A stretch of 64,000 nucleotides of DNA from Curtobacterium sp. MCSS17_015 (lineage in GTDB: Bacteria; Actinomycetota; Actinomycetes; Actinomycetales; Microbacteriaceae): the NCBI RefSeq assembly GCF_003234265.2, contig NZ_CP126256.1, positions 2,728,001 to 2,792,000 on the forward strand, given 5' to 3'. The stretch's first letter is position 1. Each line of letters begins with the position of its first letter. Under the pieces are notes generated by a model. The model had not been told where the DNA came from and did not search any database. It saw nothing but the letters and a program-made list of their open reading frames with translations. Positions 7,603-16,589 of this stretch are shown here, one piece after another. A program made the position numbers and the translations under genes.

Positions 7603-7956
7603 TCAGGCCCGGTTCTTCACACGTCCGAGGACGGCGGCGAGCCGTTCGACCACGGCCATCCGGAACCGGACGCCGGCCGGTGGCGCCGTCGGGACCGTCC
7701 GGATCGGTGCCGTGAAGGCCAGGTCGTGCAGGTTGTTCCGCTTCGACCCGTCCCAGTTCGCGAACAGGTACGGCGTGCCGAGCGCCATCAGGCTGCGCAC
7801 CGGCGCAGGGCGGCTGCCCGCGGCCGCGACGGCGTACCCGGAGTGCCCGGCGGAGATGTTGCGGATCACGGTGTCCGCGTCGATGACACCGTTGGCGGTG
7901 ACGACGGTGGTGATGCCCGTGCGGTCGCGGGCGACGAATTCGATGATGTGTTCAGT
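7603..7956 (-). CDS. DUF3892 family protein
   Basis: The 117-aa product from GTG 7956 reads VTEHIIEFVARDRTGITTVV, then DTVIRNISAGHSGYAV, LGTPYLFANWDGSKRNNLHDL. This fits DUF3892 (short proteins with an N-terminal beta strand, a GH.GY turn and a D(G/S).K.NNL.D block). The family has no known activity. The reading frame is open upstream to 8073, but the family motif starts at the chosen GTG. The Shine-Dalgarno is weak. It is convergent with the DHA2 exporter. Confidence 0.7.
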   Translation of the reverse strand, partial: TEHIIEFVARDRTGITTVVTANGVIDADTVIRNISAGHSGYAVAAAGSRPAPVRSLMALGTPYLFANWDGSKRNNLHDLAFTAPIRTVPTAPPAGVRFRMAVVERLAAVLGRVKNRA

Positions 7957-8101
7957 CACGAGGAGCTCAGGGTGGCGAGTGACGTCTCGGCGGGGGTGAG
8001 GCGCTCGAGGCTTGGCCGGAACCGACGTTGCTTCCGTCCCAGAGGATACGTCCCGGCTCCGGTGCGGGCTCACGGACGATCCCGAATGCGTACCGCGGCG
8101 G

Positions 8102-8848
8102 TCAGGGGACCCAGACGACGATGCCGCTGAAGCCGTTCAGCGCCGCAGCGACCCCGGCGCGGAGCGCACGTCCAGCGCGCTCGTCAGTGAAGGTCGACGG
8201 GTCGTGGTGGCTCGAGACGCCGAGCCCCTCCCCGCGGAAGCCCGCTCCGGTCCAGTCCGCGGCCGTGACGTTCGAGGTCGGCTCGGCGATCTCGGCACCG
8301 AGCACCAGGAACTGCTGGTGCAGGGCCGAGGGTGAGATCGCGGCGATCGGGTCGACCATATCGTCGCCGACGCTGATGACGAGGTCCGAGCGCTTCCCGA
8401 TCGCCGTCGCGACGGACGGCAAGCGGTCGTCGACGGTGTCCGCGACGACCGGGACCACCGTGACGTCCTCGGCCTCGGCCCAGGACTCGACGGCGTCCAC
8501 GAGTGTCTCGGTCTCGGCATCGGGGTCGCCGGGCGAGAGCAGCACGACGCGGTAGTCCGCCGGGGGCGCGACGTCGTCCCACGACCCCGGGGCCGGGTTG
8601 ATCGTGGCCTCCGGCGCAGGCGGGTTCTCGTGGTCGGCGAAGTCCTCGCCCAGGGTGCCGGTGCCGCGGACCGGGGTGGGGGCAACCGACTGGGCGGTGC
8701 CGTTCTGGCTGGTGGCGCGGTCTCCGCTCGCCGTGCCGCCTGACGGGCCACTCGTCGCCGCCGAACACCCGGCCGCGAGGACCGTGCCGGCCAGCACCAC
8801 CGCAGCGGCGGTGAGGAGGACGGCGGGGCGGGGAGCGTTGCGGGTCAC
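8102..8848 (-). CDS. BMP-family-like lipoprotein
   Basis: The 248-aa product from GTG 8848 has a lipoprotein signal peptide ending LAAGC (lipidated Cys28), then a Ser/Thr/Gly-rich linker to about residue 70. The folded part (YRVVLLSPGDPDAETETLVD, VTVVPVVADTVDDRL, DLVISVGDDMVDP, QFLVLGAEI) resembles a basic-membrane-protein/PnrA-type periplasmic-binding fold, although no transporter genes lie nearby. It probably sits on the outer face of the membrane. Ligand and partner are unknown. It is divergent from the HupE-like gene. Confidence 0.6.
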   Translation of the reverse strand: MTRNAPRPAVLLTAAAVVLAGTVLAAGCSAATSGPSGGTASGDRATSQNGTAQSVAPTPVRGTGTLGEDFADHENPPAPEATINPAPGSWDDVAPPADYRVVLLSPGDPDAETETLVDAVESWAEAEDVTVVPVVADTVDDRLPSVATAIGKRSDLVISVGDDMVDPIAAISPSALHQQFLVLGAEIAEPTSNVTAADWTGAGFRGEGLGVSSHHDPSTFTDERAGRALRAGVAAALNGFSGIVVWVP

Positions 8849-8972
8849 GAGAGGCCATGCAAGCACACCGGCACCCCGTGGCGAACCCCCTCGAGCCGCT
8901 GTCCAGAGCCCGTCCCACTGCTGGTTGCCGAGTGTTTCCCTGCTGGTCACCCTCGGCCGCGATGGTCGGCCG

Positions 8973-10244
8973 GTGAAGCACCGAAGCACCCGCCCCGCTC
9001 CCACCGGGCTCCCCCTCCTCCCCTCGTTCATCGCCCGGATCGTCGCCGCCGTGGTCCTGGTCGGCACGGTGGCCGTGAGCCTCCTGGTCGGCGCGTCCGC
9101 GGCGAGCGCCCACGGGTTCAGCTCCGTCGTCTACGCGGACGTGACCGGCCAGGGGGCCGAGACCGTCCGGGCCGGACTCGGGCTCGAGTACGACCTCATG
9201 CTCGTGTCCGTCGGGACGAGCGAGGATGACGACGCGCTCTACCGTCAGGGGCAGGCGGCCTGGGACGACGGCGACTTCCCGGGCATGGTGCGCGCCGCCG
9301 AGACGCACCTCGACTCCATCGGCCGGTACGTGTTCGACCGCTTCGCGGTGACCTCCGGCGGTCGGGAGTGCACCGGCGCGCTCGACGACTCGGTCCGCGT
9401 GGACCTGCAGGACGAGGTGCCGTACGCACACGTCACGGCGGAGTTCACGTGCCCGGAGGCCGGGCACACCGCGTCCGGGCACGTCGTCCGGTCCGGGTTG
9501 TTCCCGGACAGCGAGACGTTCGTGAAGGACACCAAGACGATCGTCACCTACGACGTCGACGACCAGGAGGGCACGGCGACGCTCGACGCCGGGCAGCCGT
9601 CGTTCTCGACCGAGCAGTCCGCGGGAGCCCGGTTCTGGGAGTTCTTCACGCTCGGCGCGGAGCACCTGCTCACCGGCATCGACCACATCCTGTTCCTCAT
9701 CGCGCTCATCGCCGGTTCCCGTCGCCTGCGCGAGGTCGTGTACACGGCGTCGGCGTTCACGATCGCGCACTCGATCACGTTCATCCTCGCCGCGCTCGGC
9801 GTCGTGAGCCCGCCGTCGATCGTCGTCGAGCCGCTCATCGCGCTCTCGATCGCCGCGGTCGCCGGGTGGTACCTGTGGCGGCTCGTGCAGCGTCGGTCGC
9901 GCGCGGACGAGCTGGTCGTCGCCGACCACGGTCGGTTCGCCCTGGACCGGTCCGGGTGGTCCCGCCTGGCCGTCGTGTTCGCGTTCGGACTCATCCACGG
10001 ACTCGGTTTCGCGGGCGCGCTCGGCATCCAGGAGGCGTTCTCGTGGCAGCTGCTCGTGTCGCTCCTCATCTTCAACGTCGGCATCGAGGCGGTGCAGCTC
10101 GCGATCATCGTCATCGTCTTCCCGCCGCTGTCCCTGCTGCGTCGCAAGGCCCACGTCGTGTCGCTCTGGGTGACGGGGGCCGTGACGGCGGGCGTGTTCG
10201 TGATGGGGATGATCTGGTTCGTCCAGCGGCTCGTCGAGGGCTGA
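8973..10244 (+). CDS. HupE/UreJ-family membrane protein with exported N-terminal domain
   Basis: The 423-aa product from GTG 8973 has a long signal peptide ending SAASA before HGFSS (about residues 45-50). An extracellular domain follows to about residue 215. A C-terminal six- or seven-helix domain begins HLLTGIDHILFLIALIAGS and contains SITFILAALGVVSPPS and FAFGLIHGLGFAGALG. The GIDH and GLIHGLGFA motifs are hallmarks of the HupE/UreJ_2 family, members of which are linked to metal uptake. The metal is not predictable here. It is divergent from the lipoprotein gene. Confidence 0.8.
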   Translation: MKHRSTRPAPTGLPLLPSFIARIVAAVVLVGTVAVSLLVGASAASAHGFSSVVYADVTGQGAETVRAGLGLEYDLMLVSVGTSEDDDALYRQGQAAWDDGDFPGMVRAAETHLDSIGRYVFDRFAVTSGGRECTGALDDSVRVDLQDEVPYAHVTAEFTCPEAGHTASGHVVRSGLFPDSETFVKDTKTIVTYDVDDQEGTATLDAGQPSFSTEQSAGARFWEFFTLGAEHLLTGIDHILFLIALIAGSRRLREVVYTASAFTIAHSITFILAALGVVSPPSIVVEPLIALSIAAVAGWYLWRLVQRRSRADELVVADHGRFALDRSGWSRLAVVFAFGLIHGLGFAGALGIQEAFSWQLLVSLLIFNVGIEAVQLAIIVIVFPPLSLLRRKAHVVSLWVTGAVTAGVFVMGMIWFVQRLVEG

Positions 10245-10275
10245 TCCCCTACCGCCTCGGCGCTGTGAGCCGGAT

Positions 10276-10297
10276 GGTCACACAGCGTTTACTCACG
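10276..10297 (+). promoter_or_regulatory. Possible PHO box upstream of the phosphatase gene
   Basis: Two adjacent 11-bp units, GGTCACACAGC and GTTTACTCACG, approximate the actinobacterial PhoP repeat GTTCACCnnnn. They lie 63 bp before the start of a secreted phosphatase-like gene, which makes phosphate control plausible. Confidence 0.35.
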
Positions 10298-10359
10298 ATC
10301 TACCAGGGCGATGCAGAGTCTCTCTGCTGCACCATCCCTCTCCTTGAGAACGGAACGAC

Positions 10360-12492
10360 ATGAGTCTCCTGTCCGGCGCCCCTTCCCGGCGCAGAACCAC
10401 CACCCTCCGCTTCGGCGGGGCCGTCATCGGAGCGGCCCTCATCGCCGGTGCGTGCCTCGTCGGCACCAACCCCGCGACCGCGGCGACCAACACCCCCACG
10501 AGCAACGTCTCGAACGGTGGCCCGATCCACATCCTGCTCGGCGTCGGTGCCACCGAGAGCCAGCGCATCGCCTCGTGGTACTTCCCCGCCAACGTCGCCC
10601 AGTCGCTCGAGATCCAGAAGACCGACAGCATGACCGGCGGTGTCTTCACCGACGCGAAGCAGACGATCGCCGCGTCGAAGGCCGCCAACACGGCTGCCGA
10701 CACGAGCACGACCGACTCGTCGACGCGCTCCATCCCGGGCATCACCGCCGCGTCCGGCTACATCAACGCGCACGCGACGATCAAGGACCTCGAGCCGAAC
10801 ACCACGTACACCTACCACGTGGGTGCCGCGGACGGTTCCGCCTGGTCGACCCCGTACACGTTCACCACGAAGAGCTTCAGCGGCGACTTCGACTTCCTGT
10901 TCTTCGGTGACCCGCAGATCGGTTCGTCGGGCTTCACCGACGACGACGGCGCCGGCTGGGCCGACACCCTGAAGTACGCCACCACGAAGGAGAAGGACGC
11001 CGAGCTCCTCGTCTCCGGTGGCGACCAGGTCGAGAACGCCAACAACGAGTACCAGTGGGGTGCGTTCGCCGACAGCAGCGACGTCCTCAAGCGCTACCCG
11101 TGGGCCTCGACCATCGGCAACCACGACGTGGGCGGCAAGGCCTACGAGCAGCACAACCAGCTGCCGAACTCCCTCCGCGTGCCGGACTTCTACCCGGGCG
11201 GCAACAGCACCGCGAACTCGGGTGGCGACTACTGGTACATGTACAAGGGCGTCCTGTTCATCGACATCAACTCGAACGCCTACTCGGGCGGTTCCGACGC
11301 GGCGCACGTGAACTACGTCCGCGACATCATCACCCGTCACGGCGACGACGCGAAGTGGACCGCGCTGGTCTACCACCACGCGATCTACTCGCCGGCTGCG
11401 CACGCGAACGACCGCGACAACCAGCAGCGCCGCTTCGACTTCACCCGCGCGTTCTCGGACATGGGTGTCGACGTCGTCCTGCAGGGCCACGACCACGCGT
11501 ACACCCGCAGCTACGCGATCAAGAACGGCAAGAAGGCCAACCCCGCCGAGCAGCCGGGCGCCGAGGACGTCTTCGCCGGTCCCGGTGGCGTCATCTACGT
11601 CACCGCCAACTCCGCGTCGGGTTCGAAGTACTACGACCTGACCGCCCCCGACGCCTCCCAGGGCGGCTACGGTCCCGACCCGCTCGACCCGACCGGCCAG
11701 CGCCACTTCGCCAACTCGGTGGAGAACCAGGAGCACGTCCGCACCTACGTCAAGATCGGCGTCACGGACGACAACCTCGCCGTCACGAACGTCCGGGCGA
11801 GCGACTGCACCACGCTCAACTCGGCCGTCCAGCACGGTCGTGTCGACAGCTGCGGTGTGACCCTCAAGCCGACCGAGTCGGCCGACCCGGCACCGATCGG
11901 TTCGAACGTCGACCAGTTCTCGCTGCACGCCACGCTGCCGGCGACCACCACCACGCTCACGGCCTCGGCCGCGAAGCAGGCCTACGGCACGACCAAGCCG
12001 GTCACGGTCACCGCGACCATCGGCGGCGGCATCGGCGCCAAGACCGGCACGGTGACCTTCTCCGAGGGCGGCAAGCAGCTCGGCACGGCGACGGTGGCGG
12101 ACAGCAAGGCGACCTTCACGCTGCCGAAGACCCTCACGGTCGGCAAGCACAGCATCACGGCGTCCTTCGTCAGCGACTCGGCCTACTCCGGCACGAACTC
12201 CTCGACGACCCGGGCGATCGCGGTCACGGTGGAGAAGGCCTCGTCGTCGACGAGCATGACCTACTCCAAGGGGAAGGCGGTCGTGAAGGTGACCTCGCCC
12301 GGCAACGTGGTGAACGGTGAAGCGCGCATCTACGACGGCAAGAAGCACATCAAGACCGTCAAGATCGTCGACAACTCGGCCGCGACGCGGTTCGCACTGA
12401 AGAAGGGCACGCACAAGCTGCACACCGTCTTCAGCGGCACCACCACGATCGCGGGCAGCACGAGCCCGACGCTCTCGGTCCGGGTGCGCTGA
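10360..12492 (+). CDS. Secreted purple-acid-phosphatase-like metallophosphoesterase with Ig-like C-terminus
   Basis: The 710-aa product has a signal peptide ending near ATAATN (residues 40-43) and an N-terminal fibronectin/PAP-like domain (about 50-172). The metallophosphoesterase core shows GDPQ (D184), GGDQ (D222), GNHD (N254-D256), YHH (H339-H340) and GHDH (H377, H379), the full metal-ligand set. After about residue 525 come an Ig-like repeat of the Big_3 type (PVTVTATIGGG, GTVTFSEGG) and a further beta-rich tail. It probably hydrolyses phosphoesters outside the cell. Upstream lies a possible PHO box; downstream a strong hairpin. Confidence 0.85.
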   Translation: MSLLSGAPSRRRTTTLRFGGAVIGAALIAGACLVGTNPATAATNTPTSNVSNGGPIHILLGVGATESQRIASWYFPANVAQSLEIQKTDSMTGGVFTDAKQTIAASKAANTAADTSTTDSSTRSIPGITAASGYINAHATIKDLEPNTTYTYHVGAADGSAWSTPYTFTTKSFSGDFDFLFFGDPQIGSSGFTDDDGAGWADTLKYATTKEKDAELLVSGGDQVENANNEYQWGAFADSSDVLKRYPWASTIGNHDVGGKAYEQHNQLPNSLRVPDFYPGGNSTANSGGDYWYMYKGVLFIDINSNAYSGGSDAAHVNYVRDIITRHGDDAKWTALVYHHAIYSPAAHANDRDNQQRRFDFTRAFSDMGVDVVLQGHDHAYTRSYAIKNGKKANPAEQPGAEDVFAGPGGVIYVTANSASGSKYYDLTAPDASQGGYGPDPLDPTGQRHFANSVENQEHVRTYVKIGVTDDNLAVTNVRASDCTTLNSAVQHGRVDSCGVTLKPTESADPAPIGSNVDQFSLHATLPATTTTLTASAAKQAYGTTKPVTVTATIGGGIGAKTGTVTFSEGGKQLGTATVADSKATFTLPKTLTVGKHSITASFVSDSAYSGTNSSTTRAIAVTVEKASSSTSMTYSKGKAVVKVTSPGNVVNGEARIYDGKKHIKTVKIVDNSAATRFALKKGTHKLHTVFSGTTTIAGSTSPTLSVRVR

Positions 12493-12508
12493 CCCGCATC
12501 CAGGACGA

Positions 12509-12544
12509 GTGAGGGCCCCGCGGCTTCGGCTGCGGGGCCCTCAC
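12509..12544. terminator. 16-bp hairpin with TTCG loop
   Basis: Arms 12509-12524 and 12529-12544 around the very stable TTCG tetraloop, with a single G-T wobble. It follows the phosphatase stop by 16 bp and lies between convergent genes, so it can end both transcripts. Confidence 0.85.
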
Positions 12545-12626
12545 CCGTTCTGCGGACCGGCAGCCGACGCCGAGCCTCCGTCCCACGGGAGGCGGCGCGC
12601 CTCTGGCGATGTCGCGACGCCGTCGG

Positions 12627-13487
12627 TCAGGCGTTCTGCCAGACCCGGATCCAGTCCACGAGCATCTGCTGCGGGAACCGGGTGGTGGCGTCCGGCGAGC
12701 CCGGCCACCCACCGCCGACCGCGACGTTGAGGATCACGAAGAAGGGCTTGTCGAACACCCACGGGTCGCCGTTCGTGTCCGTCGGCGTGATCGTGCGGTA
12801 GGTCGCGCCGTCCACGGACCAGCTGATCGACCCCGGCCGCCAGTCCACCGCGTAGACGTGGAAGTCGTCCGCGAACGCGCCCTGCGGCAGCGTCGCACCC
12901 CCGCCGATGCCCTCGGCGCCGGAGTACCCCGGGCCGTGCACGGTGCCGTGGACAGTCCCGGGCTCGCGGCCGATGTTCTCCATGACGTCGATCTCGCCGC
13001 ACGCCGGCCACCCGACCTGCGGCAGGTCGGCGCCGAGCATCCAGAACGCGGGCCAGATGCCCTGCCCGCGCGGGATCCTGATCCGGGCCTCGACGCGCCC
13101 GTACTGCACGGAGTACGTGCCCTGCGACGTCAGGCGGGCCGACGTGTACGACCCGTCGGCTTCGCGCCGTGCGGTGATGACGAGGTTCCCGTTGCCGTCG
13201 AGCGCCGAGTTCCGCCGCGAGTCCGTGTACACCTCGAGCTCGCCGTTGCCCCAACCGCCACCGCCGAGGTCGTACCGCCAGATGCCCGGGTTCGGCGCGC
13301 TGCCGGCCGGCCCGTCGAACTCGTCGGCCGCGAGGAGCGCCGGTGTCGTGGCCGCTCGGGCCGTCTCGGGGCGGAGCGCGGCGACGCCGGTGATCCCGGC
13401 CGCGGCGGCCGCGCCCAGGCCGAGCGTGAGCAGGCGGCGGCGGTCGATCGCGCCGTCGGCCTGGTGCGACTGGTCCTCGTTCGTCAT
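12627..13487 (-). CDS. GH16 beta-glucanase, Tat-exported
   Basis: The 286-aa product starts at ATG 13487 behind GGAGG. It has a twin-arginine signal (DRRRLLTLGLG, hydrophobic stretch, cleavage near ARAAT, about residue 46). The GH16 catalytic motif EIDVMENIG places the nucleophile at E165 and the acid/base at E170. WGNGELEVYTDS and WPAFWMLG are typical of laminarinase-like (beta-1,3-glucanase) members. It is expected to act outside the cell on beta-glucans such as fungal wall or storage glucan. No binding module is attached. Confidence 0.88.
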   Translation of the reverse strand: MTNEDQSHQADGAIDRRRLLTLGLGAAAAAGITGVAALRPETARAATTPALLAADEFDGPAGSAPNPGIWRYDLGGGGWGNGELEVYTDSRRNSALDGNGNLVITARREADGSYTSARLTSQGTYSVQYGRVEARIRIPRGQGIWPAFWMLGADLPQVGWPACGEIDVMENIGREPGTVHGTVHGPGYSGAEGIGGGATLPQGAFADDFHVYAVDWRPGSISWSVDGATYRTITPTDTNGDPWVFDKPFFVILNVAVGGGWPGSPDATTRFPQQMLVDWIRVWQNA

Positions 13488-13609
13488 GGGTCCTCCGGCA
13501 CGGGTGCTGTCGTGGGTGAGAGGAACAGTAGACGACACGTTCCGCCCGAACGCCATGCCCCCGTCCGGGTCGGCCGCGCTCAGCGGCCAGACCGGCCAGG
13601 GGCACTGGC

Positions 13610-13653
13610 CACACGGGAGGCCCGTGGCGGGCTCGCCACGAGCCTCCCGTGTG
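13610..13653. terminator. 20-bp hairpin with GGGAGGC arms
   Basis: Arms 13610-13629 and 13634-13653, one mismatch, loop GGCT. It sits just past the stop of the DHA2 exporter (13683, minus strand), so it probably terminates that gene. Confidence 0.75.
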
Positions 13654-13682
13654 TCAGCTGGTCCGGCGCGATCGGTGCCCGC

Positions 13683-15224
13683 TCAGGCGTGTCCGGCCGA
13701 TGCCTCGACCGTCTCCTCCGACACCTCGGACGACGTGTGCGCTGTGCGGGTGCGGACGAACACCGCGGCGAGGACCGCCACGACGACCGCGACCACCCCG
13801 GCCACGACGAAGGCGGTGTGCATCCCGCCGAGGAACGCGTCCCGGGCCGTCGCGGCCGCCGCCGATCCGAGCCCGTCGGGCACGATGCCCTGGGCGAGCC
13901 CCTGCCGGGCGGCGCTCGAGAGCCCCAGACCGGTCGTACCGGAGAGCACCCCGGCGCTGACCACGGCGGAGAGCACCGACGTGCCGAGTGCGCCGCCGAG
14001 CTGGAGCGCCGTCGCCTGGAACCCGCCGGCCACGCCCGCCAGCTGCACGGGGGCGCCGCCGACGACGGCCTCGGCACCCGCGGTCATCGTGAAGCCCGCG
14101 CCGAGGGCGAAGACGATGAACGGGATCGCCATCCCGATGTACGCCGAGTCCTGCGTGGTGGTGGTGAGCGCGAACAGGGCGACCCCGACCATGAGCAGGC
14201 CGACGGTGAGGGTGCGGCGGATGCCGAGCTTGGCGACGAGGGCAGCACCGATCGGCGAGGCGATGATCGAGACACCGCTCAGCGGGAGCTGCATGAGTCC
14301 CGCCTGCAGGCCGGTCACCCCGCGGAGGTTGAGCATGTACAGCGACAGGAAGAACGTCACGCCGAGCATCGCGAAGAAGATCGCGCCGACGGCCAGTCCC
14401 CCGATCGAGAGCGACGACGAGCGGAACAGGGACATCGGCAGCAGCGGGTCGGTCACGCGCAGTTCGACGACGACGAACACCACGAGCAGCGCCGCACCAC
14501 CGAGCAGCACCCCGAGGGTGAGCGGGCTCCCCCAGCCCCAGGACTCCGACTGGACGACGGCGAGGACGATGCCGAACAGGCCGAGCGCGAGCAGCACCAC
14601 GCCCGCGACGTCGAAGCGTCCGCGGTGCGGAGCCGTGGACTCGCGGAGGACCAGCCCACCGAACACCAGTCCGACGACGGCGATCGGGGCGTTCACGAAG
14701 AAGACGGACTCCCACCCGAGGGCCGCGACGAGCACGCCCGCGACGATCGGGCCCGCGGCGATGGCGACCGACGACGCCCCGCCCCAGACGCCGACGGCGA
14801 CGCCGAACCGCTCCTTCGGGAAGGTCGCGCGCAGGAGCGCCAGGGTCTGCGGCATGAGCAGTGCGGCGCTGAGCCCCTGCACCGCGCGGAAGACGATCAC
14901 GCCGGTGGCCGTCCCGACCAGGCCGATCGCCACCGACGCCAGCGCGAACGCGACGACCCCAATCAGGTACATGCGGCGACGACCGAAGCGGTCCCCGAGC
15001 TTGCCGCCGAGGATGAGGAACACCGCGAGGGCGAGCAGGTACGCGTTCGTGATCCACTGCAGCTGCGTGAAGGTGGTGCCGAGGTCGGCGGCGATGGCGG
15101 GGTTCGCGATCGAGACGACCGTGGCGTCGAGCCCGACCATGAACAGGCCGAAGCACACGGCGACGAGGGTGGCGATCGGGTTGCCGCGCAGGGTGCGGCG
15201 GGATCCGGGCATGGACGTGCCCAT
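13683..15224 (-). CDS. MFS exporter, DHA2 family
   Basis: The 513-aa product has 14 predicted membrane segments. TM1 carries the DHA2 signature GLDATVVSIANPAIA, the loop after TM2 GKLGDRFGRRRMYLIG (motif A) and TM5 the motif C region SVAIAAGPIVAGVLV. It is a drug or metabolite efflux pump in the cytoplasmic membrane. ATG 15224 follows a GAAGGAG site. No dedicated regulator is adjacent: the XRE gene upstream belongs with map. The substrate is unknown. Confidence 0.9.
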   Translation of the reverse strand: MGTSMPGSRRTLRGNPIATLVAVCFGLFMVGLDATVVSIANPAIAADLGTTFTQLQWITNAYLLALAVFLILGGKLGDRFGRRRMYLIGVVAFALASVAIGLVGTATGVIVFRAVQGLSAALLMPQTLALLRATFPKERFGVAVGVWGGASSVAIAAGPIVAGVLVAALGWESVFFVNAPIAVVGLVFGGLVLRESTAPHRGRFDVAGVVLLALGLFGIVLAVVQSESWGWGSPLTLGVLLGGAALLVVFVVVELRVTDPLLPMSLFRSSSLSIGGLAVGAIFFAMLGVTFFLSLYMLNLRGVTGLQAGLMQLPLSGVSIIASPIGAALVAKLGIRRTLTVGLLMVGVALFALTTTTQDSAYIGMAIPFIVFALGAGFTMTAGAEAVVGGAPVQLAGVAGGFQATALQLGGALGTSVLSAVVSAGVLSGTTGLGLSSAARQGLAQGIVPDGLGSAAAATARDAFLGGMHTAFVVAGVVAVVVAVLAAVFVRTRTAHTSSEVSEETVEASAGHA

Positions 15225-15353
15225 GGGGAGCTCCTTCGGACGACACGGATCGTGCTCCGGCGGAGGGCCGCACGGCGAGGGGCACGAGGGGTCCGAACCG
15301 AAGGACGCGCGGGTGGCACCGACTGTGAGCGGTACACGAGCCGTCCGTCGACC

Positions 15354-15686
15354 TCACGCGACGGGCAGCCCCCTTGGTTCTGAATCCATAACGATACCAG
15401 ATCGGTCCCCCGGGTGGTCGACCGGGCCGTCAGCGCGCGGGGTGCCGCCACAGGCCTGGGCCCACACCGCGTCGAGTGACAGCCCCAGCACTCCGGCGAG
15501 CGCCGCCACGGTCGCGAAGGACGGCGTGGCGATGCGTCCGGTCTCGATCTTCCGGAGCGTCTCGGGGGAGATCCCGGCCGCGAGCGCGACGTCGAGCATC
15601 GAGCGCTCCCCCCGCGCGGACCGGAGCACCGCACCGAGGCGCCGCCCGCGTTCGAGGTCGAGGGGGGTGAGCGGCAACCGGACCAT
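15354..15686 (-). CDS. XRE-family HTH regulator beside map
   Basis: The 110-aa product has a Cro/CI-type HTH: RRLGAVLRSARGERSMLDVA, LAAGISPETLRKIETGRIAT, PSFATVAALAGVLGLSLDAV (residues 15-76), then a short polar tail. It is divergent from the methionine aminopeptidase gene, and the 49-bp gap holds a nested palindrome at 15692-15715 that should be its operator. An HTH protein paired with a type I aminopeptidase is a recurrent actinobacterial arrangement. The signal it senses is unknown. Confidence 0.8.
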   Translation of the reverse strand: MVRLPLTPLDLERGRRLGAVLRSARGERSMLDVALAAGISPETLRKIETGRIATPSFATVAALAGVLGLSLDAVWAQACGGTPRADGPVDHPGDRSGIVMDSEPRGLPVA

Positions 15687-15691
15687 GTTCT

Positions 15692-15715
15692 GATAGTAAT
15701 ACCGTTACAACTATC
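15692..15715. promoter_or_regulatory. Nested palindrome, probable XRE operator
   Basis: GATAGT (15692-15697) pairs with ACTATC (15710-15715), and GTAAT/GTTAC around ACC forms an inner imperfect palindrome (15696-15708). It lies between the divergent starts of the XRE gene (15686) and map (15736). Confidence 0.6.
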
Positions 15716-15735
15716 CCGACGGAAGAAGCGCCCGC

Positions 15736-16512
15736 ATGATCGAGATCCTCACCCCGGCCGAGCTCCCCCGGGCGCGCGCTGCCGGCACCCTCGTCGCCGA
15801 CATCCTGCACACGCTCCGTGGCCGGACGACGGTCGGCACGAACCTCCTCGACCTCGACCGGTGGGCGGCCGAGATGATCGCCGCTGCCGGGGCCACCTCC
15901 TGCTACGTCGACTACGCCCCCTCGTTCGGGCGCGGCCCGTTCGGTCACCACATCTGCACCGCCGTGAACGACGCCGTCCTGCACGGCCTGCCGCACGACC
16001 GCCCCCTGGCGGACGGGGACCTGCTGACGCTCGACCTGGCCGTCGTGCACCACGGCTACGCCGCCGACTCCGCCATCAGCTTCGTCGTCGGCACGAGCCG
16101 CCCGCCCGAGAGCGTCGCCCTCATCGAGACGACCGAGCGTGCCCTCGCCGCCGGCATCGCGGCTGCCCGCCCGGGTGCCCGGCTCGGCGACCTGTCGCAC
16201 GCGATCGGGTCCGTGCTCTCGGACGCCGGGTACCCGATCAACCTGGAGTTCGGCGGGCACGGCATCGGCTCGACCATGCACCAGGACCCGCACGTGGCGA
16301 ACGACGGCCGACCGGGTCGCGGGTACGCCCTGCGACCGGGGCTGCTCCTCGCGCTCGAGCCGTGGGTGATGGTCGACACGGACGAGCTCGTCACGGACCC
16401 GGACGGCTGGACGCTCCGCAGCGCCACGGGTTGCCGGACCGCGCACAGCGAGCACACCATCGCGATCACCGAGGACGGGGCAGAGGTCCTCACCCTGCCG
16501 TCCCGGGTCTGA
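15736..16512 (+). CDS. map: Type I methionyl aminopeptidase
   Basis: The 258-aa product removes N-terminal methionine from proteins. The five metal ligands of the pita-bread fold are visible: D100 (LTLDLAV), D111 (AADSA), H175 (GGHGIGST), E208 (ALEPW) and E239 (HSEHT). The substrate-positioning histidine is in VLHGLP (H83). It is soluble with no N-terminal extension. It is divergent from an XRE gene and shares its operator, unusual for a housekeeping enzyme. It may therefore be a second, regulated copy. Confidence 0.9.
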   Translation: MIEILTPAELPRARAAGTLVADILHTLRGRTTVGTNLLDLDRWAAEMIAAAGATSCYVDYAPSFGRGPFGHHICTAVNDAVLHGLPHDRPLADGDLLTLDLAVVHHGYAADSAISFVVGTSRPPESVALIETTERALAAGIAAARPGARLGDLSHAIGSVLSDAGYPINLEFGGHGIGSTMHQDPHVANDGRPGRGYALRPGLLLALEPWVMVDTDELVTDPDGWTLRSATGCRTAHSEHTIAITEDGAEVLTLPSRV

Positions 16513-16560
16513 CGCCGACCGGACCTCGCCCTCGTGACAGCGACGGTGGCGGCCGGTAGG

Positions 16561-16572
16561 TTGTTGAACAAT
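16561..16572. promoter_or_regulatory. GntR operator in front of pxpABC
   Basis: TTGTTGAACAAT, a near-perfect palindrome centred 24 bp before pxpA. The same sequence (ATTGTTGAACAAT) lies before the DUF969/DUF979 transporter at 23067-23079, next to a FadR-type GntR gene. Both sites therefore probably belong to one regulon. Confidence 0.75.
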
Positions 16573-16589
16573 CCAGACAGGGGGTCCGC

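Noticed and set aside
6653..7999. 448-codon plus-strand frame after the DHA2 gene
   Set aside because: Out-of-frame shadow of the DHA2 exporter; nearly all Arg, Pro, Gly and His.
12609..15693. Long plus-strand open frames of over 900 codons
   Set aside because: They cover the antisense of GH16, MFS and XRE genes and have Arg/Pro/Ser/Thr-rich composition with no domain.
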